NCBI RefSeq assembly: GCF_016741775.1
Contig: NZ_JAERRK010000012.1
Span: 1-64,000, forward strand
DNA: 64,000 bases
Reading direction: 5' to 3'
DNA from: Streptomyces actinomycinicus
GTDB taxonomy: Bacteria; Actinomycetota; Actinomycetes; Streptomycetales; Streptomycetaceae
Positions within the stretch are counted from its first letter, which is position 1, and every line of letters starts with the position of its first letter. Under the pieces are notes generated by a model that searched no databases, was not told the DNA's origin, and saw only the letters and a program-made list of their open reading frames with translations. Shown in pieces: positions 23,814 to 34,154 of the stretch. The position numbers and the translations under genes are program-made.

Positions 23814-25170
23814 GCCCGCACCTCCCCGCTCACGGCGGTCAGCCCGGAGCGTTCCCGGTCCGCCTGCCGCCACAGTTCGTCCAACGAGGCGCCGCGCGGC
23901 ACGCTCAGCGCCGTCCAGCCCGCCTCCCGCAGCCGCCGCAGCCGCTCCGCGTGCCGGTCGCCGGGCCGCGGCACGTCCGTCGCCTCCCGGGTCCAGATGC
24001 CGGGGTCCAGCAGGAAGGCGACGGCGCCTCCGCTGCGCCGGCTCATCTTGGCGACCGTCGTGGCCTGCTCCTCGTCCAGGTCGCCGAGGAAGGCGATCAG
24101 CAGCCCCTCGTTGCCGCCGCGCAGCACGTCGTACGCGCGGGACAGGCCGGAGCCGTCGGAGTAGTCGATCACCGCGAGGGTGTCCATCATCAGCCCGGCC
24201 GCGTCCGCGGTCTCCTGGCCGGTGCCCGCGAAACCGTCACCGCCCTCGCCCGGCACCGCACTGCCGCTGTCGGTCAGCAGCCGTACCGAGAAGCCCCGTT
24301 CGAGCATGTGCACCAGCGCCGAGGCGGCACCGGAGACGGCCCACTCGAAGGCCGAGTCGGGGCCCGCGCCCTCGTAGGCGCCGCCCCGGGTGTCGAGGAG
24401 GACGGTGCACCGCGAACGCCGGGGCTGCTCCTCGCGGCGCACCATCAGTTCGCCGTAGCGGGCGGTGGAGCGCCAGTGCACCCGGCGCAGGTCGTCGCCG
24501 TAGCGGTAGCCGCGCGGGATCACGTCGTCCTCGCCCGCCAGGGCCAGCGACCGCTGCCGCCCGTCGCCGTAGCCCTTGGCCTCGCCGCTGAACCGGACCG
24601 GGGCCAGCGCCTCCACGCGCGGGATGACCGTCAGGGTGTCGTACGTCGAGAAGGACCGGGTCAGTTCGCACAGCCCGAACGGGTCCGTGAGCCGCAGTTG
24701 CAGCGGGCCCAGCGGATAGCGGCCGCGCAGGTCGGAGCGGACCCGGTAGGACACCTCGCGCCGGCCGCCCGGTTCCACGCGGTCCAGCACGAAGCGCGGC
24801 CGGGGGCCGAGGACGTAGGGCACCCGGTCCTGGAGCATGAGCAGGCCGGTGGGCAGCCGGGAGACGTTGTCCATGCGCAGGTGCACCCGGGCCTCGCTGC
24901 CGGCCGGCACGCGCGCGGGGGACAGGCGGCGGCCGGCCGACACCCGGTAGCGGGTGCGGTACAGCACGGCCGCACAGATCAGGGGCAGCACGGCCAGCAG
25001 CAGGCCGACGCGCAGCAGGTCGCTCTGGCCCAGAACGAACGCGCAGACCGCGGCGGCGACACCGGCCGCCAGGAAGGAGCGGCCGCGGGTGGTGAGACCG
25101 GCCAGGGCCGTGCGGATCCCGCTCTTCTCGCCGCGGTCGGCCTCCGCCGGTCCGTCCCCCCCGGCACTCA

Positions 25171-25171
<1 letters not shown>
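23810..25171 (-). CDS. DUF58 domain protein
   Basis: This 453-residue protein has two N-terminal hydrophobic helices (about residues 30-70), then a beta-rich region and a vWA-like DUF58 core. The core carries the motif DLRRVHWRSTARYGELMVRR. Proteins of this family accompany MoxR ATPases and are proposed chaperone substrates or adaptors. Its first codons overlap the moxR stop (ATG at 25171 in TGATG; a GTG at 25174 is also possible) and its stop overlaps the next start, so the three genes are translationally coupled. Confidence 0.9.
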
Positions 25172-26247
<1,076 letters not shown>

Positions 26248-26511
26248 CCGGCCCTCCTCGGCCCGTCCATCCGGGCCGACGCTCTCGGTGCGAAACCGGC
26301 CCACCCCAAAACACGGACACCACGCGGGAAAAGTTCCGCGTGACGCCACACTCCCGCATTCTTGCTGCCGTTACCGATTCGTGTCACTCGCCTGTGGACA
26401 ACTGCCCGCACGATGTCGGTCTTACGGCTTTTTCGACCGAATTTTCGATACGGTAACGGCGGGATGTGTTCCGGGGCGGGCGGCCGGAGCCCGGCTCAGG
26501 CCGGGGCGAAC

Positions 26512-27060
26512 TCAGGCCGGGTCGACCTCGCGCAGCAGACCGGTGCGCACGTCGAAGACGAACCCGCGGACGTCGTCGGTGTGCAGCAGGAACGGCGAGG
26601 TGCGCACCCGCTGTATGGACTGGCGCACGTCCTGGTCCACGTCCCGGAAGGACTCCACCGCCCAGGCCGGGCGCTGGCCGACCTCCATTTCCAGCTCGGT
26701 GCGGAACTCCTCGGTGAGCGACTCCAGACCGCAGCCGGTGTGATGGATGAGCACGACGCTGCGGGTGCCGAGCTTGCGCTGGCTGATGGTCAGGGACCGG
26801 ATGACGTCGTCCGTCACCACGCCGCCGGCGTTGCGGATCGTGTGGCAGTCGCCGAGCTGCAGCCCGAGGGCCTTGTGCAGATCGAGACGGGCGTCCATGC
26901 ACGCCACCACGGCGACGTGGAGAACGGGACTGGCGTCCATGCCGGGGTCGGTGAAGGCCTCGGCGTAGCGCGTGTTGGCCTCTACGAGGCGGTCGGTCAC
27001 GGTGTCGCCAGTCGCTATGGCGCCTTCGGATCCAGTGGGCACTGCTGCAGAAGTCGTCAT
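26512..27060 (-). CDS. Beta-class carbonic anhydrase
   Basis: A 182-residue enzyme interconverting CO2 and bicarbonate. The zinc ligands are Cys54 (ACMDAR, with Asp56 and Arg58 as the catalytic dyad), His107 and Cys110 (HHTGC). The motif HTIRNAGG is also conserved. It belongs to the short bacterial beta-CA clade. The ATG at 27060 has only a weak ribosome-binding site; an upstream continuation of the frame lacks family similarity. It faces away from the dcw cluster. Confidence 0.92.
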   Translation of the reverse strand: MTTSAAVPTGSEGAIATGDTVTDRLVEANTRYAEAFTDPGMDASPVLHVAVVACMDARLDLHKALGLQLGDCHTIRNAGGVVTDDVIRSLTISQRKLGTRSVVLIHHTGCGLESLTEEFRTELEMEVGQRPAWAVESFRDVDQDVRQSIQRVRTSPFLLHTDDVRGFVFDVRTGLLREVDPA

Positions 27061-27235
27061 GCCGATGACGTTACTGGTCGGGTTCCGGTCCGGCCTGCCG
27101 TGAGAAGGGACAAAGAACGCCATCACGGGTTGTTGTGAGCTAACCCACACGGACCGCATACCTACACCGGACGGATGAATCCCGTGGAATCACCGTTCCC
27201 GCCCCGCCCGGCTGCGCGACGCGCAGGCCGGTTGA

Positions 27236-27263
27236 TTGACCGCGAGACAGGGTGGACTAAAGT
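27236..27263 (+). promoter_or_regulatory. Candidate main promoter of the dcw cluster
   Basis: TTGACC (27236-27241), a 16-base spacer and TAAAGT (27258-27263) form a good HrdB-type promoter. It lies 218 bases before the rsmH start, the first gene of the cluster. No mraZ-type gene or MraZ box array is seen between them. Confidence 0.5.
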
Positions 27264-27269
27264 GGCGCG

Positions 27270-27480
27270 AAGCGGGAGGCGTGGCTCTTCCTGCTGGTGA
27301 AACCCCCGGAGACCCCGGCACACGCCCGGACCGTCTCCCCACGTGCGCGGCGCGTACGTACGGCTCGGCCTCCTCCCGCTCCCGGTCGGCTGACGCTTCC
27401 GGCGCCGGCAGGCCACCCCTTCGTGAGCTGGCGGGGACCCGTGGCGGTGCGTATCCTGCGCCGGATCCTGAGAGGCCCCC
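27270..27480 (+). promoter_or_regulatory. Structured rsmH leader (possible mraW RNA motif)
   Basis: The predicted transcript would start at about 27270, immediately entering a 9-bp hairpin (AGCGGGAGG with CTTCCTGCT, loop CGTGGCT, 27271-27295). GGAGAC and GTCTCC segments further down can pair. A conserved mraW RNA motif is known upstream of rsmH in actinobacteria, and this leader could be one, but I cannot run a covariance search. The rest of the 420-base gap between 27060 and 27481 shows no gene. Confidence 0.4.
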
Positions 27481-28437
27481 TTGAGCCAGAGTCGACACGT
27501 CCCGGTGATGCTCCAGCGGTGCCTGGATCTGCTGGCACCCGCCCTGGAGCGGCCGGGAGCGCTGGTCGTCGACTGCACCCTCGGCCTCGGCGGCCACAGC
27601 GAGGCACTCCTGACCCGGTTCCCCGAGGCGCGCCTGATCGCCCTCGACCGGGACAAGGAGGCACTGCGCCTGTCGGGCGAGCGGCTGGAACCGTACAAGG
27701 ACCGCGCCACCCTCGTGCACGCCGTGTACGACGAGCTGCCCGAGGTGCTCGGCCGGCTCCGCATCCCGCGTGTGCAGGGTGTGCTGTTCGACCTCGGCGT
27801 CTCCTCCATGCAGCTCGACGAGGCCGACCGCGGCTTCGCCTACGCCCAGGACGCGCCCCTGGACATGCGCATGGACCAGACGACCGGCATCAGCGCCGCC
27901 GAGGTCCTCAACACCTATCCGGCGGGCGAACTCGTGCGCATCCTGCGGGCGTACGGCGAGGAGAAGCAGGCCAAGCGGATCGTCTCCGCGATCGTGCGCG
28001 AGCGCGAGAAGGAGCCCTTCACCAACAGCGCCCGGCTCGTGGCGCTGATCCGCGACGCCCTGCCGCAGGCCGCCAAGCGCACCGGCGGCAACCCGGCCAA
28101 GCGCACCTTCCAGGCGCTGCGCATCGAGGTCAACGGTGAACTGTCCGTCCTGGAGCGGGCGATCCCGGCGGCCGTGAAGGCGCTGGACGTCGGCGGACGG
28201 ATCGCCGTGCTGTCGTACCACTCGCTCGAGGACCGGCTCGTCAAGCAGGTGTTCGCGGCCGGAGCCGCCTCCACGGCGCCGCCCGGGCTGCCGGTCGTGC
28301 CCGAGCGGTACCAGCCGCGGCTCAAGCTGCTCACCCGCGGTGCCGAACTTCCCACCGAGGAAGAGATCGCCGAGAACCGCCGGGCCGCGCCGGCCAGGTT
28401 GCGGGGAGCCGAGCGCATCAGGGAGGACGTCGAGTGA
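27481..28437 (+). CDS. rsmH: 16S rRNA (cytosine-1402-N4)-methyltransferase RsmH (MraW)
   Basis: A 318-residue SAM methyltransferase modifying C1402 in the ribosomal P site. It has the motif VDCTLGLGGHSEALL and the family blocks VQGVLFDLGVSSMQLD, RTFQALRIEVN and YHSLEDRLVK. The start is TTG at 27481, with GAGAGG in front; it gives the conserved HVPVML near the N-terminus. It opens the dcw operon. Confidence 0.95.
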   Translation: MSQSRHVPVMLQRCLDLLAPALERPGALVVDCTLGLGGHSEALLTRFPEARLIALDRDKEALRLSGERLEPYKDRATLVHAVYDELPEVLGRLRIPRVQGVLFDLGVSSMQLDEADRGFAYAQDAPLDMRMDQTTGISAAEVLNTYPAGELVRILRAYGEEKQAKRIVSAIVREREKEPFTNSARLVALIRDALPQAAKRTGGNPAKRTFQALRIEVNGELSVLERAIPAAVKALDVGGRIAVLSYHSLEDRLVKQVFAAGAASTAPPGLPVVPERYQPRLKLLTRGAELPTEEEIAENRRAAPARLRGAERIREDVE

Positions 28438-28486
28438 GCCGGACGGGTCGGATCGGTTCCTCCGAGCACGGGGGAACGGGGGAGCG

Positions 28487-29080
28487 GTGAGCAGGAAACC
28501 GCAGCTGAAGGGGAGGGCCGCGCGACTCGCCCGGCTCTTCCCGGCCGGCCGTGCCCGGGCGGCCCGCACCCCGTTCGTGCTCCTCGTCGTCCTGCTCCTC
28601 GGCGGCGGCCTCATCGGGCTGCTGGTGCTGAACTCCGCGCTCAGCGAGGGCTCGTTCAAACTCGCCGACCTGCAGAAACGGACGAAGAACCTCACCGACG
28701 AGGAACAGGCCCTGCAACGGGACATCGACGGCTACTCGTCCCCCGACGCCCTCCAGCGCCGCGCCCGTGAACTCGGCATGGTCCCCGGCGGCGACCCGGC
28801 CTTCCTCGGCCCCGACGGCACCGTCAAGGGCGTCCCCGGCGTCGCCCCCGAGCCCGCGGCCCTCTCCGGCCCGGCCGCCCCCGAGGCGATGGACCCGGCC
28901 GCCGGCCCGTCCGCCGCCCCGGCCGCCGGCACGACGCCCGGCACCACACCGCCCCAGCCCCAGGCGAGCCCCACCGCCGCCGCCCCGGCACAGCCCCGGG
29001 CGAGCCTCACCGCCGCCGCCCCGGCGGCCGTGCCGCCCGCCACGCCCCAGCCCGCCTCCACCCCGACCCCCGGCAGGTGA
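28487..29080 (+). CDS. ftsL: Septum-formation protein FtsL
   Basis: This 197-residue bitopic protein has a basic N-terminus, one transmembrane helix at about residues 29-50 and a short extracellular leucine-zipper-like coiled coil (about 57-85). A long Pro/Ala/Thr-rich tail then runs to the end. FtsL forms the FtsQLB complex that recruits and activates FtsW/FtsI. Identification rests on position between rsmH and ftsI and on topology, since sequence is poorly conserved. The start is GTG at 28487, with GGGGGAG upstream. Its stop overlaps the ftsI start (GTGA). Confidence 0.88.
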   Translation: MSRKPQLKGRAARLARLFPAGRARAARTPFVLLVVLLLGGGLIGLLVLNSALSEGSFKLADLQKRTKNLTDEEQALQRDIDGYSSPDALQRRARELGMVPGGDPAFLGPDGTVKGVPGVAPEPAALSGPAAPEAMDPAAGPSAAPAAGTTPGTTPPQPQASPTAAAPAQPRASLTAAAPAAVPPATPQPASTPTPGR

Positions 29081-31050
29081 CGGAAGTGACCGACAGGGAA
29101 CCGCCGCGCCGCCGTGTGCCCGCGCCCGCCAAGCCTCCCCGGCCGCGGGGCGCGGTGCGGCGGCAGTCCGGGCCCGGTGCCCGTCCGGCCCGACGGCCGG
29201 GCGGGGCCCGGCCCATGCCTCCGCCCCCGCTCCGGCTCGGCAGCCCGCGGCCCCGGCTCCGCCTGGTCAGCCTCGGCCTGACCCTGGTCCTGCTCGCCTT
29301 CGTGGTACGCCTGCTCCAGGTGCAGGCCGTCGACGCGAGCGCCTACGCGGCCCGGGCCGAGCAGAACCGCTACGTGGTGCACACCCTGACCGCCGAACGC
29401 GGCGGGATCACCGACCGCAACGGCGTCGCCCTCGCCATCAGCGAGGACGCCTACGACATCACGGCCGACCCGTCGATGTTCAGCCGCCAGCAGCTGAAGA
29501 TCGACGACGGCCCGGAGCAGGCCGCCGCGCTGCTCGCCCCGATCCTCGGCCAGGACCAGGCCACGATCGTCAGGAAGCTGCGGCCCGAGAACAGGAACTC
29601 CCGCTACACCCGGCTCGCCGCGCGGCAGACCCCGCAGGTCTGGAAGCAGATCAAGGACCTGAAGACCGCGCTCACCCACAAGGCCGACACCGACCACACC
29701 ACCGTCAACGTGCTGTCCGGCGTCTTCGCGGACCCCAGCAGCCAGCGCGTGTACCCGAACGGCGACCTCGCCGCCGGGATACTGGGCTGGGTCAACGCGG
29801 ACGGCCAGGGCGGCGGCGGTGTCGAGCAGGCGCTGGACAAGCAGCTGTCGGGCAAGGACGGCAAGATCCGCTACGCCCAGTCCGGCGGCCGTGAGGTGCC
29901 CACGGCAGGGTCCACCGAGACGCCCGCCGAGCCCGGTGCCGACGTCGAGCTGACCATCGACCGCGACATCCAGTGGGCCGCCCAGAACGCCATCACCGAG
30001 CAGGTCAGGAAGTCCAAGGCGGACCGCGGTTACGTCATCGTCCAGGACACCCGGACCGGACAGATCCTGGCCATGGCCAACTCGCCCGGCTTCGACCCGA
30101 ACGACCTGTCGAAGGCCGACGGCGACGCCATGGGCAACGCCGCCCTCCAGGACGCCTACGAGCCCGGCTCCACGGCGAAGGTGATGTCCATGGCCGCCGT
30201 GCTGGAGCGTAACGTGGCGACCCCGCTGACCCACGTCGTCGTACCCAACCGGCTGCACCGCGGCGACCGGCTCTTCCAGGACGACATCGACCACCCCACC
30301 TGGAACCTCACGCTCAACGGGGTGCTCGCCAAGTCCAGCAACATCGGCACCATCCTGGCCACCGGGGAACTCGGCAGGACCCAGCCCGAGGCCAACCGGA
30401 TCCTCCACTCGTACCTGCGCAAGTTCGGCATCGGCAGCTACACCGGGCTCGGCTTCCCCGGCGAGACCCGTGGCATCCTCGCCCCGCCGCAGAAGTGGTC
30501 CACCTCGCAGCAGTACACGATCCCTTTCGGCCAGGGCTTCTCCATCAACGCCATGCAGGCCGCCTCCGTGTACTCGACCATCGCCAACGGCGGCGTCCGG
30601 GTCGAGCCGAGCCTGGTGCGCGGCACCAAGGGCGCCGACGGGCGCTTCACCCCGGTGCCGAAGGCCGGGCGGACACGGGTGGTCAGCGAGAAGACCGCCA
30701 CCGCCCTCGCCCGGATGCTGGAGTCCGTCGTGGACGACGAGCAGGGCACCGGAGTCAAGGCCCGCATCCCGGGGTACCGGGTCGCGGGCAAGACCGGCAC
30801 GGCCAACCGCGTGGATCCGGCCACCGGCCGCTACCGCGGCTACACCTCGTCGTTCGCCGGTTTCGCCCCCGCGGACAAGCCCCGTGTCACCGTCTACTGC
30901 GCCATCCAGAACGCTACCTCCGGCAGCTACTTCGGCGGCCAGATCTGCGGTCCCATCTACAAGCAGGTGATGGAGTTCGCCCTGAAGACCCTCCAGATCC
31001 CGCCGACCGGGGCGAAGCCCGCGAACCTGCCCGTCGACTACAAGCCCTGA
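29077..31050 (+). CDS. ftsI: Septal transpeptidase FtsI (PBP3, class B)
   Basis: A 657-residue class B penicillin-binding protein that cross-links septal peptidoglycan. A long basic, Pro-rich cytoplasmic N-terminus precedes one transmembrane helix (about 61-80) and a dimerisation domain. The transpeptidase domain carries SxxK at Ser365 (GSTAK), SxN at Ser420-Asn422 and KTG at 572-574 (GKTGTA). The start is GTG at 29077, overlapping the ftsL stop. It works with FtsW. Confidence 0.96.
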   Translation: MTEVTDREPPRRRVPAPAKPPRPRGAVRRQSGPGARPARRPGGARPMPPPPLRLGSPRPRLRLVSLGLTLVLLAFVVRLLQVQAVDASAYAARAEQNRYVVHTLTAERGGITDRNGVALAISEDAYDITADPSMFSRQQLKIDDGPEQAAALLAPILGQDQATIVRKLRPENRNSRYTRLAARQTPQVWKQIKDLKTALTHKADTDHTTVNVLSGVFADPSSQRVYPNGDLAAGILGWVNADGQGGGGVEQALDKQLSGKDGKIRYAQSGGREVPTAGSTETPAEPGADVELTIDRDIQWAAQNAITEQVRKSKADRGYVIVQDTRTGQILAMANSPGFDPNDLSKADGDAMGNAALQDAYEPGSTAKVMSMAAVLERNVATPLTHVVVPNRLHRGDRLFQDDIDHPTWNLTLNGVLAKSSNIGTILATGELGRTQPEANRILHSYLRKFGIGSYTGLGFPGETRGILAPPQKWSTSQQYTIPFGQGFSINAMQAASVYSTIANGGVRVEPSLVRGTKGADGRFTPVPKAGRTRVVSEKTATALARMLESVVDDEQGTGVKARIPGYRVAGKTGTANRVDPATGRYRGYTSSFAGFAPADKPRVTVYCAIQNATSGSYFGGQICGPIYKQVMEFALKTLQIPPTGAKPANLPVDYKP

Positions 31051-31078
31051 CCGGCCCGAAAGACCCAGGAACGAACCC

Positions 31079-32734
31079 GTGACAACGATCACCCCGAACC
31101 CCGGGAACCAGGGTCCCGCGAGCCCCTCGCTTCGCTCCGGAGCGGGTGCGCCCGGTACGCTCACCGCCGTGCCACACGCTGATCAGTCCCAAACCACCCC
31201 GAAGGGCGCTTCCGTGACATATCCGGGACCGCCGCGACCGGTTCAGGTCTCCGCCACACCCCTCGCGGAACTCGCCGATCAGCTGGGTGCCGCCGCTCCG
31301 GCCGGCTCCGCCGAGGTCACGGGGATCACCCACGACTCGCGCGCCGTCCGCCCCGGCGACCTGTACGCCGCCCTGCCGGGCGCCCGCCTGCACGGCGCCG
31401 ACTTCGTCACCCAGGCCGCCGGCCTCGGCGCGGTCGCCGTGCTCACCGACCCGAGCGGTGCCGAGCGCGCCGCCGCGACCGGTCTGCCCGTGCTGGTCGT
31501 GGACGACCCGCGCGCGCGGATGGGCGAACTGGCGGCGACGATCTACGGCCGGCCCGGCCGTGAACTGCTCCAGATCGGCATCACCGGCACCTCCGGCAAG
31601 ACCACCACCGCCTACCTGGTCGAGGGCGGCCTGAAGACCGCGCGCGCCACCGGCCTGATCGGCACCGTCGAGATGCGCATCGGCGACGAGCGCATCAAGT
31701 CCGAGCGCACCACCCCCGAGGCCACCGACCTCCAGGCACTGTTCGCCGTCATGCGCGAACGCGGCGTGGAGGCGGTCGCCATGGAGGTCTCCAGCCACGC
31801 ACTGGTCCTCGGCCGGGTCGACGGCTGTGTCTTCGACATCGCCGTCTTCACCAACCTCAGCCCGGAACACATGGAGTTCCACTCCGGCATGGAGGACTAC
31901 TTCCGGGCCAAGGCACAGCTGTTCACGCCGGAGCGCAGCAGGCTCGGCGTGGTCAACGTCGACGACGAGTACGGCCGCCGGCTCGCGCAGGAGGCGACCG
32001 TGCCGGTCGTCACCTTCTCCGCCGAGGGCCACCCCGACGCCGACTGGCGCGCCGAGGACGTCCAGGTCGGGCCGATGGACTCGACGTTCACCGTGCTCGG
32101 TCCGAACGGCGAGCGCGTGCACGCCAAGTCACCGCTGCCCGGACCGTTCAACGTGGCGAACACCCTCGCCGCCGTCGTCGCCCTCGCCGTGGCCGGCCTC
32201 GACCCGCAGGCCGCCGCCGACGGCGTCGCCGCCGTACCCGGCGTGCCCGGCCGACTGGAGCGCGTGGACGCCGGCCAGCCCTACCTGGCGGTCGTCGACT
32301 ACGCCCACAAGACCGACGCGGTCGAGTCGGTGCTCAAGGCGCTGCGCAAGGTCACCAAGGGCCGGCTGCACGTCGTCCTGGGCTGCGGCGGCGACCGCGA
32401 CCGGACCAAGCGCGCCCCGATGGGCGCCGCCGCGGCCCGGCTCTCCGACACGGCCGTGCTGACCTCCGACAACCCCCGCTCCGAGGACCCCCTCGCGATC
32501 CTCGCGACCATGCTCCAGGGCGCGGCCTCCGTGCCCGCGCACGAGCGCGGCGAGGTGCTCCTCTTCGAGGACCGGGCCGCCGCCATCGCCGCCGCCGTGG
32601 GCCGCGCCCAGGCCGGCGACACCGTGCTGGTCGCGGGCAAGGGTCACGAGCAGGGCCAGGACATCGCCGGTGTGGTCCGTCCCTTCGACGACCGCCAGGT
32701 GCTTCGCGAAGCTATCCAGAAGACCCAGGGATGA
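31079..32734 (+). CDS. murE: UDP-MurNAc-tripeptide synthetase MurE
   Basis: An ATP-dependent ligase adding the third stem residue, LL-diaminopimelate in Streptomyces, to UDP-MurNAc-L-Ala-D-Glu. It has the P-loop GITGTSGKTTT (residues 168-177 from this start), the Lys-carbamylation region near VAMEVSSHALVLGR and the substrate motif SDNPRSEDP. From GTG 31079 (AGGAA upstream) it has 551 residues and an N-terminal extension of about 45. Later GTG codons at 31169 and 31214, the latter preceded by GAAGGG, would give a more usual N-terminus, so the true start is uncertain. Confidence 0.94.
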   Translation: MTTITPNPGNQGPASPSLRSGAGAPGTLTAVPHADQSQTTPKGASVTYPGPPRPVQVSATPLAELADQLGAAAPAGSAEVTGITHDSRAVRPGDLYAALPGARLHGADFVTQAAGLGAVAVLTDPSGAERAAATGLPVLVVDDPRARMGELAATIYGRPGRELLQIGITGTSGKTTTAYLVEGGLKTARATGLIGTVEMRIGDERIKSERTTPEATDLQALFAVMRERGVEAVAMEVSSHALVLGRVDGCVFDIAVFTNLSPEHMEFHSGMEDYFRAKAQLFTPERSRLGVVNVDDEYGRRLAQEATVPVVTFSAEGHPDADWRAEDVQVGPMDSTFTVLGPNGERVHAKSPLPGPFNVANTLAAVVALAVAGLDPQAAADGVAAVPGVPGRLERVDAGQPYLAVVDYAHKTDAVESVLKALRKVTKGRLHVVLGCGGDRDRTKRAPMGAAAARLSDTAVLTSDNPRSEDPLAILATMLQGAASVPAHERGEVLLFEDRAAAIAAAVGRAQAGDTVLVAGKGHEQGQDIAGVVRPFDDRQVLREAIQKTQG

Positions 32735-32738
32735 ACTT

Positions 32739-34154
32739 GTGATCGCCCTCTCCCTCGCCGAGATCGCAGCAGTCGTCGGCGGGCAGACGCACGACATACC
32801 GGATCCGTCCGCGCAGGTGACGGGCCCGGTGGTCCGGGACTCCCGTGAGGTGGAGCCCGGCAGCCTGTTCGCCGCCTTCGTCGGCGAGCGCGTGGACGGC
32901 CACGACTACGCACCGCAGGTCGTCGAGGCCGGCGCGGTCGCCGTGCTGGCGTCCCGCCCGGTCGGCGTCCCCGCGATCGTGGTGGACGACGTACAGACCG
33001 CCCTCGGCGCCCTCGCCCGGCACGTCGTACGCCGGCTCGGAGCGACCCTCGTCGCCCTGACCGGCTCGGCCGGCAAGACCAGTACCAAGGACCTCATCGC
33101 CCAGGTGCTCCGGCGCAAGGCGCCGACCGTGTTCACGCCCGGCTCGCTCAACAACGAGATCGGGCTGCCGCTGACCGCCCTGTCCGCCACGGAGGAGACG
33201 CGTTTCCTCGTGCTGGAGATGGGCGCCCGCGGCATCGGCCACATCCGCTACCTCACCGAGCTGACCCCGCCGCGGATCGGCCTCGTCCTCAACGTCGGCA
33301 CCGCCCACATCGGCGAGTTCGGCGGGCGCGAGCAGATCGCCCAGGCCAAGGGCGAACTCGTCGAGGCCCTGCCGGCCGCGGACGAGGGCGGCGCCGCGAT
33401 CCTCAACGCCGACGACCCGCTGGTCCGGGCCATGGCCTCCCGTACCAAGGCGAAGGTGGTCCTTTTCGGAGAGTCGGCCGAAGCGGACGTACGCGCCGAG
33501 AACGTGCGACTCACGGACAGCGGACAGCCCGCCTTCAGGCTTCACACACCCTCCGGTGCAAGCGATGTGACCATGCGCCTGTACGGTGAGCACCACGTGT
33601 CGAACGCGCTCGCCGCGGCCGCCGTCGCCCATGAGCTGGGCATGTCCGCGGAAGAGATCGCCCTCGCGCTCTCCGAGGCGGGCTCCCTCTCCCGCTGGCG
33701 CATGGAGGTCACCGAGCGCCCGGACGGCGTGACCATCGTCAACGACGCCTACAACGCCAACCCCGAGTCCATGCGGGCCGCCCTCCGGGCGCTCGCGGCC
33801 ATGGGCAAGGGGCGCCGCACGTGGGCGGTGCTCGGCAAGATGGCCGAGCTGGGGGACGAGGCGCTCGCCGAGCACGACGCCGTCGGACGGCTCGCCGTCC
33901 GGCTCAACGTCAGCAAGCTCGTCGCCGTCGGGGGGATTGAGGCCTCCTGGCTGCAACTGGGCGCATATAACGAGGGTTCGTGGGGTGAGGAGTCGGTGCA
34001 CGTGTCCGACGCACAGGCGGCGATCGACCTGTTGCGCAGCGAGTTGCGCCCGGGGGACGTCGTACTCGTGAAGGCGTCCCGTTCGGTGGGGCTCGAGAGC
34101 GTTGCCCAGGCGCTCGTCGAGGCCGGTGCCGGGCGTGGGGTTGATGCCCGATGA
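32739..34154 (+). CDS. murF: UDP-MurNAc-tripeptide:D-Ala-D-Ala ligase MurF
   Basis: A 471-residue Mur ligase that adds D-Ala-D-Ala to complete the pentapeptide. It has the P-loop LTGSAGKTSTKD, the motif FLVLEMGARGIGHI, and VNDAYNANPESMRAAL in the C-terminal domain. The start is GTG at 32739, four bases after the murE stop, with AGGG in the stop region as ribosome-binding site. Its stop overlaps the mraY start. Confidence 0.96.
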   Translation: MIALSLAEIAAVVGGQTHDIPDPSAQVTGPVVRDSREVEPGSLFAAFVGERVDGHDYAPQVVEAGAVAVLASRPVGVPAIVVDDVQTALGALARHVVRRLGATLVALTGSAGKTSTKDLIAQVLRRKAPTVFTPGSLNNEIGLPLTALSATEETRFLVLEMGARGIGHIRYLTELTPPRIGLVLNVGTAHIGEFGGREQIAQAKGELVEALPAADEGGAAILNADDPLVRAMASRTKAKVVLFGESAEADVRAENVRLTDSGQPAFRLHTPSGASDVTMRLYGEHHVSNALAAAAVAHELGMSAEEIALALSEAGSLSRWRMEVTERPDGVTIVNDAYNANPESMRAALRALAAMGKGRRTWAVLGKMAELGDEALAEHDAVGRLAVRLNVSKLVAVGGIEASWLQLGAYNEGSWGEESVHVSDAQAAIDLLRSELRPGDVVLVKASRSVGLESVAQALVEAGAGRGVDAR

